A stretch of DNA of 64,000 nt from Gyrodactylus bullatarudis (lineage: Eukaryota; Platyhelminthes; Monogenea; Gyrodactylidea; Gyrodactylidae). The position numbers and the translations under genes are program-made. The notes under the pieces are model-generated. The model saw nothing but the letters and a program-made list of their open reading frames with translations, did not search any database and was not told where the DNA came from. The stretch lies in assembly GCA_012064415.1 (NCBI GenBank), contig SSNU01000234.1:38598-102597 (forward strand), read 5' to 3'. Below are positions 32,603 to 43,740 of this stretch, piece after piece (position 1 is the stretch's first letter; each line of letters begins with the position of its first letter).

Positions 32603-33370
32603 ATTATGATTAGAGCTGCTGAAATCGGGCTTAAATTTCAATAAAAAAGGGCTTTTTTTTGAAAAGATTTGTGGCAAAATGGCACACGCTACTTCTAAGT
32701 AGTTTCAGTTAAAAACGATCAGCTTTGGAAAAATTTCATAAAATTTATTGATCTATATTTTTATTGGCATCTTCTAATTTATTTAATGGGATTCCAGATT
32801 TCAAAAAACCTTCGGCGATAATTCTATTCGATAAATTCCTTGTGAATTGAATTGGCCTAATAGTTGACTTTTCTTCAATATGTTTACGGTGCTTCTTCGT
32901 ATCACAATGGCGGTCAATATGATCTTTCTTAGTTCCTTTGAACTCAGAGCCACAGAGTTTACAGAAAATAGTTCCTGGAATTTTTGTCAACTCAAGCTCG
33001 GGATGAGCCAAAATATTCTTTTTGATTGTATGACTTGACATGATATGTCTGACCAAATAGTACGAGTAACATATATAGATGTGAAATTTGGTTGAATGAC
33101 CAATGATATTTTTACATGAATCAGACAGGGCTTGGAGATTTCACGAAGATGAAATAGAATTTTAAGCCTTCGGATTGTTTTTTATCAATGATTTTGTATC
33201 GAAAACTATCTTAGTGACAACCTTGATTAGGGCAAAAAAGGGCTTAAAATTTGAAAAAAGGGGGCATTAAATTTAACATGGCAAAAATTCCCAGCTTATG
33301 CTTCAACTCATGAAATTTCTGATACTACGAAAAATGGCAAAAATAGCATTTTCACAGCTCTAATTATGAT
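32603..33370. mobile_element. Non-autonomous hAT element with 8-bp TSDs
   Basis: Identical 8-bp duplications ATTATGAT at 32603-32610 and 33363-33370 flank an element (32611-33362) that starts TAGAGCTG and ends CAGCTCTA. Inverted termini and 8-bp duplications are the hAT signature. Inside, a 103-codon minus frame (32745-33056) carries a BED-like zinc finger (FCKLCGSEFKG...HIDRHCDTKKH), as at the N terminus of hAT transposases. The catalytic domain is missing, so it cannot move itself. The intact duplications suggest a fairly recent insertion. Confidence 0.85.
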
Positions 33371-33768
33371 TTATAATTCACGAAATACACGATTCTGCAA
33401 CATGGAATTCTTATCAAGATTTAATTTAATTTAATAAATATTTACTCGAAAGTAAATACACTAAATAATTAAGAGTAAATTGACCAAAGTAAATGCTTTA
33501 AACTGAATCTGAAATTCAGAACTCAGCACCTTACTAAAATAAATTATTTACATAGAAATTCAGAAAGAGGGTTGTTTATTCACAAATTTTGAAATTCAGA
33601 ATTTCATTATAAATTTTATAAAGAAGAAAATTAGATCTTTGTATTTTTATATTGGCCGATGTAAAAAATTTTTTTTTTTGCATGTTTTTTGTACTATCGA
33701 AATTTCTAAAATAGTTGTGATTAGCTTGGCCTGGAGAAAACCTCAAAGGCAAGATGTGTGACTTCTCC
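33371..33768. other. 3' flank of the Penelope-like element
   Basis: No recognised gene. The stretch follows the end of the Penelope-like ORF on the minus strand. A 66-codon minus frame (33576-33776) is probably 3' untranslated element sequence. Confidence 0.3.
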
Positions 33769-35148
33769 TCATCCAATTAGAGACAATAAAAGACTTGAGA
33801 ACTTATTCCTAGTCACCAAAACCGTTTCGTAATCAGTCTCATAGTTAAAAGGAGGGTTACCATTAGAATAGGATATATTATTATTCATTTCACAGAAGAA
33901 AGAAATTTTAATAAAGAAAGCTTCTGCAGTTTTTAATGTGTTGATATTCCTTCCATTTTGTCTATAGAGAATATAAAAGTTTGCTGGGGAGGCTTTTTTG
34001 TCACATACCTTGAGATGATCCCTCACTGCTGTGTTTCCAGTATAGAGATGTTCATCTATTCTATCCTCGAGTCTCCTCGTAGTGTGACCAATGTACTCTG
34101 CTTTACATGGACACTGGAATTTGTACACAACATAAGAAGACTTATTATAATCCAAGAGGTCCTTAGATTCATTCGTAAACATTTTATTAGTCTTGAAAAT
34201 ATATCTGATTTTCTTTCTTGGAAAAGTTGTTTGGAATAACTCGTTTACTTTTTGTTTCAATATTGTTCCATGGTTATCTCCTTTGAAAGGTACTATCAAA
34301 TAGACCGGTTGAAATCCTTCCTCTTCAGTTCTGTTTGTATCGTTTGATTCCATGTGATTCAGAATAAACTGCCTAGGGTAATTATTGCTCATAAAAATTC
34401 TAATGAGTTTCTCTTTCTCATCTTCCCACATATGTTCCGATGTGAGTTTCTTGGTTCTGGAAAACAGAGACTTCACAAGCATTTTTTTGTAGTTAATAGG
34501 TGCAAAAGAATTGTAATTCATAAGTTTACCAGTGAAAGTCTTTTTTCTGTGGATTGTTCTACTTATTTCACCATTATTCCTTCTGTTCATATAAATCTCC
34601 AAAAAAGGTAACCCGTTTTCCAATTCCTTCTCCATTGTGAACTTCAAGTTCGGGTGGGCGTCGTTGAACTTGTTTAGTAACTCATTTTCGTCTTTCTCTT
34701 TCTCGAGGAAAAGTAACGTGTCATCTACATATCTCTAATAACTGTCACAGGTTTCGATAGTAGATTTTAGTGAAGTAGACTCCAGTTTCGCTAGAAATAA
34801 ATCAGCCAATAGTGGTCCAAGTGGTGAACCCATTGCCACTCCATCCTTTTGTACATAGATATGTTTGTTAAACGAAAAAGTTATATTTTTACAGCACAAT
34901 TCCAAGAGTTTACGAACCCAGTAAAAGGAAATAGGAAATTTACTTTTGTTGTTTTTAGCATACTCTATGATAAATTTAATAGTTTCTTCCAATGGTACAT
35001 TTGTGAACAGGGATGATATGTCAAACGAAACCATTTTAAGATCTGCAATGTTTTTATCTTTGATTTTGTCTACCAAGTCAAATGAATCCTTCAGAGAAAA
35101 ACCACATACTTCTTCTTTCATTTCATACTTCATTTCATAAGTTCTCAC
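33769..35148 (-). mobile_element. Penelope-like retroelement: RT plus GIY-YIG, one stop
   Basis: The frame from 35148 reads VSFDISSLFTNVPLEETI and DGVAMGSPLGPLLADLF, typical of Penelope reverse transcriptase. A TAG at 34735-34737 interrupts it just before the catalytic RYVDD (34717-34734), after which the same frame stays open to 33769. The C-terminal half carries a GIY-YIG-type endonuclease: YVVYKFQCPC, EYIGHTTRRLEDRIDEH. The N-terminal part of the RT is missing at 35149, where another element begins. Otherwise well preserved; one nonsense change separates the two parts. Confidence 0.88.
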
Positions 35149-35149
35149 A

Positions 35150-36177
35150 CCTCTTCTCTTTAATCTTTGCTTCGCTGATATTCAGCTTCCAGAGGGTATA
35201 GAGGGTGCCCTCTTTAAATACGCAGACGACTTAAAGTTCGTTTTCAAGGTGACAAACTCCCTTGACATTATTAAAATAAACCATAATTTCTCTCTTCTTA
35301 AAGATTCACTCGAGGCCATGGGGCTCTATATTAATAGAGATAAATGCAAAATAATGCTCCCAGCTGGTCTCCCTGCAACCCTCCTTGAATCGCTTCTACT
35401 TCCTGGAGAAATCGTCTCCTTCACTTCAGATCTAGGTTTCGGTTTAAATTCAAAATTCAAAATTAATCCTCTTTCAAATATCCCTAAAATAAAATCTATG
35501 ATTTTCGCAATCCTTAAATTTGCTAAAACCCCTAATTTAAGAATTAAAGCGTTTAAATCATTGGTACTATCCCATTTCGACTACATCTCACCATTGCTTA
35601 TTAATTTAACCAAAGACCAAGCAAGAGTAATCGAGAGAATCCAAAGTGATTTTCAATATGCAATTTTCCCTGACTTAAACTCTTACAATGCCCGCATCTC
35701 ATCGTCGGGTCTTAATCCATTATGGGTCCGCAGATATGCTTTTATTGTTAAACAATTCACCGAACATTCGATTAAAATAGAACAATCCTATAACCTGAGA
35801 AATGCATCGTTTAAAAATAATTATCTTCTTGCCTTTTACAACTATCTAAATTCAAAATATGACTTACCAAATTGCACAAATCTATATTCAATCAAATGCA
35901 TCATGACCCACATAAGATCTAAAATTGACTATACCAAAACACTCTTATATCCAGATCTTCATTATTGAGTTGCTACCAGAATAATTTTCGATTTAGATTT
36001 TCAGATTCAATTTATCACACTTATTTACAAAGACTCCAAGATTTTAATTATTCATTATTTTATTTTACAGACTATAACGAGATTCACAATGTATTTAAAC
36101 TTTATTTATCTTTGTACATATTTTATATTGAATTTCACTTTAAATACAGAACTTATTTCTAACAAAAAAAAAAAAAT
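35150..36177 (+). mobile_element. 5'-truncated non-LTR retrotransposon with poly(A) tail
   Basis: The + frame starts inside the RT domain at PLLFNLCFADI, passes the catalytic KYADDLKF (about 35216), YINRDKCKIM and LVLSHFDY, and ends at a stop at 35966-35968. A UTR of about 200 bp follows, closed by a run of 12 A at about 36165-36177, the mark of target-primed reverse transcription. The 5' truncation point touches the 5' side of the oppositely oriented Penelope element. Confidence 0.85.
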
Positions 36178-36432
36178 CATTTCAACACAATATATTTTAA
36201 TATTGAATAAAATACTCTTATCATTAAAGCTCATAATTTTTAGAAGAGTTTATAAATTTATGAGTAAATTTATATCAAATTTGAGAACAAACTCATCATT
36301 CATCACTTCTTGGTGGAAAATCTAGGAATTTTATTAATATCATACTAACTATACACTGTACATTTGATATTTTCCCAATGTAATCAATAGACAAATTTCA
36401 TTCATTTGCCGATATTTGAAATCCAGTCCCTA
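36178..36432. other. Spacer after the non-LTR tail
   Basis: A+T-rich, no gene or repeat recognised. Confidence 0.3.
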
Positions 36433-36680
36433 ATGAGCTTAAAAACTCGAATATTTAAAAATTGCAAGTACGTGCACAAGTAAAAAAAAGCATACTCCTA
36501 ACATTAATTTGCAGTTTATACAACGCCCATTTAATCGATATGGCTTATTTGCACCATTTACACTTGGAGTTGATTTTCATAGGGCTTAATGAGAGCCTAG
36601 ATGAAAATTTGTCAATGATTGGAGAAGTTGATCATTTAAAATTGAGTGATAAAGATTATGAATCTTTTACAATACTATAG
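36433..36680 (+). CDS. Possible two-exon micro-gene, unknown
   Basis: Exons 36433-36467 and 36515-36680 joined over a 47-nt GTACGT..CAG intron would give 66 aa beginning MSLKTRIFKNC and ending DYESFTIL. No family was recognised. The splice signals are good and the phase is kept, but the length is within what chance allows. It could instead be 5' sequence of the following gene. Confidence 0.3.
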
Positions 36681-36704
36681 TTCTAGGAGTTCTGTATAGA
36701 GATT

Positions 36705-37118
36705 ATGATAAACTCTTTGTCAATAATAATAACTCTTTGCCTTTTAACGAGAGTTTCTCTGGCTATGAGCGAATCCTGTCCAAATGTCCCTGGCAATCGA
36801 TGCCAAACGTACTGTTGTCGTAATAATACTTCGAATGGGTATTATTGCTGTGATAAATGCCAGGGCCTAAAATGTTCCATGATGAAGATATTACTCATAG
36901 CTATTTTATCATCAATCTTATTGATTATAATCTGTGTTGCTGGGATTTTGCTATTTTTACGATTCAAAAAAACTGAGAAACCCGATCTTGAAAACTATAA
37001 TGAACAATCTGAATTGGACGAGGAAAATCCTATCGATAAAATTCTAGCAAATAATGGTGGTTTTGAAAATGAAACTTCTTCAGAATTAGATGATGGGAAA
37101 AATACAAAACTGGAATGA
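36705..37118 (+). CDS. Small Cys-rich type I membrane protein
   Basis: Single exon, 137 aa. It starts with a good signal peptide (MINSLSIIITLCLLTRVSLA). A compact ectodomain with eight cysteines follows: C-x6-C-x3-CC, an NTS glycosylation sequon, CC-x2-C-x4-C. Then comes one transmembrane segment (about 66-87, LLIAILSSILLIIICVAGIL) and an acidic cytoplasmic tail rich in Asp, Glu and Asn. The paired-cysteine layout resembles Shisa or CYYR1-type small adaptors, but I cannot place it with certainty. AATAAA is present about 70 bp downstream. Confidence 0.7.
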   Translation: MINSLSIIITLCLLTRVSLAMSESCPNVPGNRCQTYCCRNNTSNGYYCCDKCQGLKCSMMKILLIAILSSILLIIICVAGILLFLRFKKTEKPDLENYNEQSELDEENPIDKILANNGGFENETSSELDDGKNTKLE

Positions 37119-38529
37119 CAGAAATACTCTCACGAAAGCTATTTATCTCCAATCAAATAAACTGTAAACTGTAAATTGAAAAAATTAATAAATTTTGTAC
37201 ATTGTAAAAGAATCTTTGCTTATTTTGAATTTTCACGATTCATTCATCGAAACAGCCTGTTTCAAACAGGTAAATGTGAAAACTGAACCCTTTCGGGTTG
37301 TTGTTCAAGATGAAAATTCATTCTCTCTAAGCAAATTTAGAAAAATATTAACTTCTTGATAATCTTGATCAAAGCAAATTTTCAAGATAATACACTATTT
37401 GCATTTTTTGTATCTGTCAGGTAAATTCAGGTTTCTTACAATGAAGAAATTCAAAAGACTAACAGAACAATTTTTTGTCATTTTTGTACTCTTAAAATAA
37501 ATATCGAGAAGAAAAATTTGAACATACTCTCTCAATCGAGTACAGATTGTTTTTGGATAATTTATAACCATAGAATCGGAAAAATAAAGGAATAGAGAGT
37601 TCCTTTGATCTTCTCCTTCGTTATTAGTGTCTGTTTTGTTTGTCACGAAATTCGAGCGTAGTGTTTTATGAAAGTTATTAATAAGAGGAAAATTCTTCTT
37701 ACTCATTATTCAGTTTTTTTGTGGCACATCAAAAGATTCATTTAGTCGCATCAAAGATAAATTTTCCTGAAAATTGCTATGCTACTCAGAAAAATTGTCA
37801 AAGAGCATTAAAGTTTTCACTGAATCATTGCTACAATTTTTGGGAAAAAAATTAATATGAACATATTTTTGGAACAGCTAAACACCCCTTCATATTTTTA
37901 CTCATGAATCTGAATACGTTATGTTATGATCAATGTTTTGAGGGATCTTGGATAATCAAAATTTTAAGAACTTCTTAAGCAGTAAAAATGACTTTTACGC
38001 GATAATATATTTATATAATATACATATATGTATTTTATTGTGATGCTAAACAATGTATTTTTTAACGCTCTTTCAGTTTTAACCCGAGTCCAAGAAATTT
38101 TGGCACCAATTCGAAATTCAAAAAATTAAATTTTTCAATGTTTAAATCTGAATACCAAAAATCTATATCATGCCCTATAGTCTGGGAATTTTGTAAAATT
38201 ATAAATTAACTGGCCTTACGATATTTTTGATCAGCATTTCATTCGAAAAACAGACTAATGGCTAATTAATTTGACACTTCAATTCATGCCGTCACCATAC
38301 TTAATACCTCTTGACATATATCCATATTCATTTGTTTACATTTCATAAAAGAACAAACGCTATTAGTTATAATATATTTCACTTGTTTTATCGAGCAATG
38401 AATTCGAAATAAAAACACACTATTTTATCTGGTCACTCTGGCGTGTTCTCATATTCTCACACATATATCACCCCTAGAATTAAATTCTACTTCCTTCGAG
38501 AATTTGTACATGCGCCACCATAGATTACT
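37119..38529. other. Gene-poor stretch
   Basis: No supported gene. The start holds the 3' end of the Cys-rich protein gene. A 103-codon minus frame at 37395-37706 has no recognisable features. The rest is A+T-rich with no repeat arms noticed. Confidence 0.3.
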
Positions 38530-38690
38530 TTTATCCAAATAATTTATCCGTCCCCATCTCGACTACGGATCTCCTATAGCTATTGATCATCTTAGGTCCC
38601 AATTAAATTTTAATTATTTTAAACACCACAAAATATTCCAGTATGTAAGAACTATTTTAGAATTTCAGTAAGATTTCATGGGAGCACAAC
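38530..38690 (+). mobile_element. Non-LTR RT scrap
   Basis: A short + frame reads RPHLDYGSPIAIDHLRSQL followed by KHHKIFQYVRTIL. This is the conserved C-terminal block of non-LTR reverse transcriptases (…HLDYG…, …K.FQ..R…). No more of the element is recognisable. Confidence 0.5.
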
Positions 38691-39704
38691 ATCTACACAG
38701 TGTAGATCCTACAAGGATTGCTTGATTATCAAGCTAAAATGAGGCTTACAGAATTTTTCATTTGTCTATAAGAATTATTTCGTACTTTTTAATAAAATTT
38801 GTATAATTCATGGGATAATATTCTTCAATTTGTACTTTACTTGAAGGAATTTCTTTTTGCTCACTTCCGTAATTAAGAGGAAAAAAGAAAGATATTTCTT
38901 AACCGTATAAAAGGAAGAAAAGCAATTAAATTGTGTTATAAATTTTCAGGGGGAAAATTAAATGAGATCAAAGTCTGTCTTCTATCCAGGAATCAGGACG
39001 TATGAGCTACCGAGTCATCTTAAGAAGCTCCTCAGCAACAATGGATCGATTGACTCAAAAATGTATTGATCAATTTTCGAAAATGATTCTATTCAAGTTT
39101 ATATTTTTTAATCTGTAATAAATTTTCGCTCTTTTATTCAAAATTTTCCATGTTTTTTGTTCAAATAAAACAAAACACATTCGGCATAATAGAATGCCAG
39201 GAATTCTGTCCATGTTGTAGTAACTTACAACTCTCCAACTTTTTCCAATATGGAAAATTGAGAAGAACATCAATCAATTCAGTATGAGCTAGGATTTCTC
39301 CCTTTTTTTGCTCGAACAAGATTTTTCCCTAGTCCAAACAATTCCTCTATAACAACCATTGATTGGATCAATTATAAGAGCACGAAAATTATTCTTGTTT
39401 TTGCCTTCTCCCATCTCGTCCCTAATTTATCCATTATCCTCAAATCTCAGACTTGTTTAAAACTCTCCTTCCTAATAATGAAGTTACATTTTCTTTCGCC
39501 TTTCCCTTGGTGTACTATAGAATTCTGGGAATCATCAAGAGGATTATCATATCAGAATAAGAAATCTGAATTACCGTAATCCGATGATCAAAGCAAGATT
39601 CTACAGGTTTTCTATCCAGTGAAATAAATCAAAAAAACAAGTCATGAAATCTATTTTTCGCTGAATAAGTTTATTGGCACAATAACTGCCACCCCTGAAA
39701 TAAG

Positions 39705-39835
39705 ATGTAACCCTAATTGACATGAAGATGAAAATTTACTACTTTAATAAAAACCTCAGAAGTTTTCTCTGGATACTCAGAGAAAATTTACTTTTTTAAT
39801 TCCATGATGAAATAAGCCCATGGGTTGTTGAATGG
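39705..39835. repeat. Family-2 palindrome, end fragment
   Basis: CTAATTGACATGAAGATGA followed by a diverged copy of the arm sequence (AATTCCATGATGAAATAAGC) matches the left terminus of the palindrome at 45668-46439. Confidence 0.55.
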
Positions 39836-41374
39836 GTTGTTCATTTGTGTACATTTGTGTAATTTCACAGTTTTTCAATAAATAGGTAGCTTGCCAATCA
39901 ATTAGGTCTATTAGGGTCCTGGTATAAATTTTTGTCTAAAAATTTCAAAAAGTTGAGATTTTCAGACCAATCGATAGGTGATTGTTTAAAATATTAATTA
40001 AAAAATAATAATAAATTCTAACTTTATGAAATCAAATAAAATTAGTGATTCTAAAAATTTGCTATAAAAATTGATGAGAAATTTTATTAAAGAAATTTTT
40101 TATTAATTTAAACAACTGTAGATCTTCTGATTTCTCTCAAAAAAACTTTTTTTTGATATTGTCCTTGGCCCCAGATCGATTCATCTCAGAAGGTCTTTTA
40201 TTCATTAATCTCAAATTTGATTCCTTATATTTATGTTTTTTCCTTTAATTTTGTTGATTCCTCTTGTTTTCAGCATATGTAAAGACTATTTCCAGAATAG
40301 CTTTAGTTGATTTAATAAATCTGATGTCAAGCAGAATATTAATAACTTGATTTTCTCTCATCTTGGGAGATTTCAAAATTTGCATATAAAGAGGTGAATT
40401 AATTACAATTTTGCATAATAATATGACAAAATGGTTTATGAATAAAATTGCAAATATTCATATGCATATACATTTGTATCTTTATAATAACTACTCAAAT
40501 TAAATAGTGCGCTGAAAACTCTAGCCTCGACATTGTTAATCAAGTTAATTTGGTGTTGAATTGATTCATGTGAATATACTTTTTTATCGAAATCACATTT
40601 ATATTTTAATCAGTTTAACAGATTTAACAAAGGAATCATTTTCATTGAAAGAATACATTCAGAGAGTTATCTCGATTTTCATTGGTTCAAATCAATTCTT
40701 TTTTTCCCATAGCATCAAATCAAGATACATTGAAAATGCATTTCTATATAGAACATAGTTGATTTTTCTTTGATCGAAACCTTCTGTTATTACGAGAATA
40801 TTTCTGGTTCGATACACATCAGAAAATAAATACAGGGAAAACAAGAATATTATTATTGTAGTTACATATAATGAGATACTTTTCAATACAACTGCAATCC
40901 AGCCAGGCATAGTCCATCAATATTTTACTCTGATTCAGTCATCGATGAAAGAATTCTCAAAATTGTTATCAGCAATGGGGAATACACCCATAGTATCCTC
41001 GTCTAGTGTACAATTCACGTTATAGATATGCCATACAGAATTAAATTTAGCGATAACTTGGTTTTTCAATATTACTGAACATTTTAAATATCTCTGAAAG
41101 AGTTCAGAACTTATTATTTGGAATATAACGCAAAGTGAGTACTGATTGTACATATTTGCATTTAAAACCACAATAACCTTTAACATACCGGGGTATTTTG
41201 GGCTCAGAACAGAACTTGTTTTATGAAATAAATCGACCCATTATCAACTGATAAAGTACTAATAACTAATTTGCATATTTCGAATTTTAACTCAGGTACT
41301 TCTAAAATAAGAAAAGGTTTTAAGCATACATTTTCACATATACAATGTATATATTTCTAAATAAACCTGTAGCA

Positions 41375-41580
41375 ACTTTAAGTTGGAAATCTATGATTTT
41401 TACGAAAACCTCGATTTTTTCATCAATATCCGAAAATATGTTTCAATTCAAAGTTCAAAAAATGATTATTTGGCGCTACTCCGAGGTTTGAAATATGCCA
41501 TAATTTCCTTAAAAATTTTTTTAAAAATTCGTGAATGTGAGCTGCATGATCTAGATTCAAAATTTTTTTAAATTTTAGAC
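41375..41580. repeat. Family-1 MITE, left-end fragment
   Basis: Contains GTTGGAAATCTATGATTTTT, ACGAAAACCTCGATTTTTTC and TTCAATTCAAAGTTCAAAAA, matching the left arm of the family-1 element at 18942. The 62-codon + frame inside is not a gene. Confidence 0.5.
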
Positions 41581-42504
41581 GTAATTCAGACTCAAGTATT
41601 TTTGAAAATAATTATCTCAACTTCAACTTAAAAAGGTTATTTTAATTATGTTTGAATTATGTCAGAAAGGATGGAAGATGTTCTCAAATGAGGATTTTAA
41701 CATATTTGAGAAGTTTTTCAACATATTTTTGTGTTACTAATAATGACAACAATATACTGAATTAAGTAGACAGCTTAAGACAATGAAAAATCCAATCAAA
41801 TCTTAAAAACCCTTTGCAAAATGGGTGAACAAACTATTTAAATTTTTTTAAACTTGCCTAATGATGATACGCAATTGAATTTTTGTCTATAGTCAGAATA
41901 TAGCACAAAGTATTTGCACAATATTACTTTCAAATTTTTCATAGTCAACTCCTTTGAAAAGAGAGAGAGAGAGAAATTGTCTGAAGGATTATTTTTGAAT
42001 CCCATTTCTTTTCATTTCTACTTCTCTTTCTGAATGGAAATAGTATTTTAGGAATGAGGGAGAATTTACAAAATATTCTTATGCAGAAAAACTGTGTATA
42101 TTTGGGATGGCAAGTCAGTCATTGTTTCTCTCCTTTTATTATATTTCTTTCCTTCTCTTCATTTGTCAGTTTGGATGGAAGAATTTTCCCTAATTGATTT
42201 CGTGCATTTAATTTTTGGTCCCATTTTCTTTTTTTACATCTTTGCAGATGCAAACTCCCTCTTGAGAAATTCAAGCTTTTATTAACTATTAAAAAAATTA
42301 TCTCTTGATTGAATCTTGAATGATGTTCCCATCACTTCAATCACTCTTGCTGAAGACTATTAAATTATAACTATACACCTTCCTCTACCGAAATTCTTGG
42401 TATTTTATCTAGTTTTATCTTCAAATAAAATTACAAAAATAAAGATATATCGGTAAGCAAATATCTTAGATTAGAAGAGCATGAGGTTTCAATTTCAATT
42501 TTTC

Positions 42505-42590
42505 AATTTTGCACAAAAACCCAGGTGATGACAGAACAGACGTTTGGTTGAAGGAGAAATTCTTTACAAAAATCTATATTAACCAGACTT
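42505..42590. repeat. Fragment of the 19720-21172 repeat module
   Basis: AAAAACCCAGGTGATGACAG and GAAGGAGAAATTCTTTACA match the module repeated at 20180, 20600 and 20820. Confidence 0.55.
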
Positions 42591-43022
42591 GCAAGCTATC
42601 TCCCTGGTAGGGTATCATACTTGAATATAAATAAAAAGACACTCATAGATCTATTACAGCTTATTAAAGCTTGAAGAACGATTTATATTATATAGGTCCA
42701 GAGAAGATCCCTTAGGGATGGTTCTTGTGAAGAAGTAGAAGGAATCAAATCTCTTTTAAACATGAGTTTTATTTATTTGAATAATTTTATTTTGGGTACC
42801 TTTTTAGATTTTTTCTGGCGTATCCGAATCTGAATTATCTAATCCTATCTGAATCCTACTTCAAGCTGATCACATTTTCGATTTCTACAAGTTTGTTCTT
42901 TTTCTTCAATCACTTTGAGAGGATTTTCATAATATTTTCTTGAATTTTTTTTTCAAATTTTCAATAAATTATTTTAGCTGAGTAGGTCATAGTTCATTCG
43001 ATCGTCAAATTTTATTTTTATG

Positions 43023-43040
43023 AATAATAATAATAATAAT
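43023..43040. repeat. AAT trinucleotide microsatellite
   Basis: Six uninterrupted AAT units. Confidence 0.8.
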
Positions 43041-43105
43041 ATTTATTAAACAATACATGTGTTATCTATATAAACATTAAATAGATTCTTAAGGTTTGTT
43101 GAAAT

Positions 43106-43740
43106 TTATAAATTATAAAGTTTTTTAAATTCATCATTATCTAGAGTTTTCATCTTATGATTAAGTTTTTTAAATATGTTTTTGGCTTTGTTGAAAATTG
43201 ATAGCTTTTTTAGATTGCCATATTCAGGAACATTGGAGCGTAGGCCTTGACGATTGGAGTTAGCCAGGGGTGAGAGTTTGATTAGGGTAATTGTTTTGAG
43301 TTCTCTTCTTAGCCACAAGGAGTTCTTCGTGGATTTCATTTCAGTTTGGTATGTTGATGACAAAAGGCGCGTAAATCTGTTGCATGCAGTTTGTATTTTT
43401 TTAGACCATTTGTCACATTCAGGGTTCCAGATTGCAGAACAGTATTCAATTACTGGTCTAGCATAAACTTTGAATAAAAGTAGTTTCATGCTGTCGATTT
43501 TGATGCATTTGTGGATGTGGATGAGCCGGCCAATGAATTTTTTAATAATTTCTTTATAGTGATCAACAAAATCAAGTTTCCATGAATAAGTAATCCCAAG
43601 GTCCTTAATTGTAGTTTTAGGGTGAATTTTATTTTGGTTGATGTAGATATTTAAATCAGTGATCCTTGATTCATTTGGAGTCGAGTAGAATGATTTTTCT
43701 ATGTTAGGGGACAATCCAAAGCTCATTAATTTGTTGATGA
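43106..43740 (-). mobile_element. 5'-truncated non-LTR RT fragment
   Basis: A 206-codon minus frame with MSFGLSPNIEKS, TIKDLGITYSWKLDF, LLLFKVYARPVIEYCSAIW and IQTACNRFTRLL. This is the post-YxDD part of a non-LTR reverse transcriptase, from a different family than the 13.6 and 56.4 kb copies. The catalytic residues are upstream and missing. AAT repeats lie next to its 3' end, as often seen for such elements. Confidence 0.75.

Larger units (their letters stand above)
38691..43020. other. Gene-poor, repeat-derived stretch
   Basis: No supported gene. Contains the repeat fragments listed separately at 39705-39835, 41375-41580 and 42505-42590, and a GA run at about 41960-41975. Two adjacent minus-strand frames (40692-40910 and 40935-41186) could be spliced in phase but match nothing I know. 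Confidence 0.3.

Noticed and set aside
37395..37706. 103-codon minus ORF
   Set aside because: No domain, signal or splice support; composition is that of random A+T-rich sequence.
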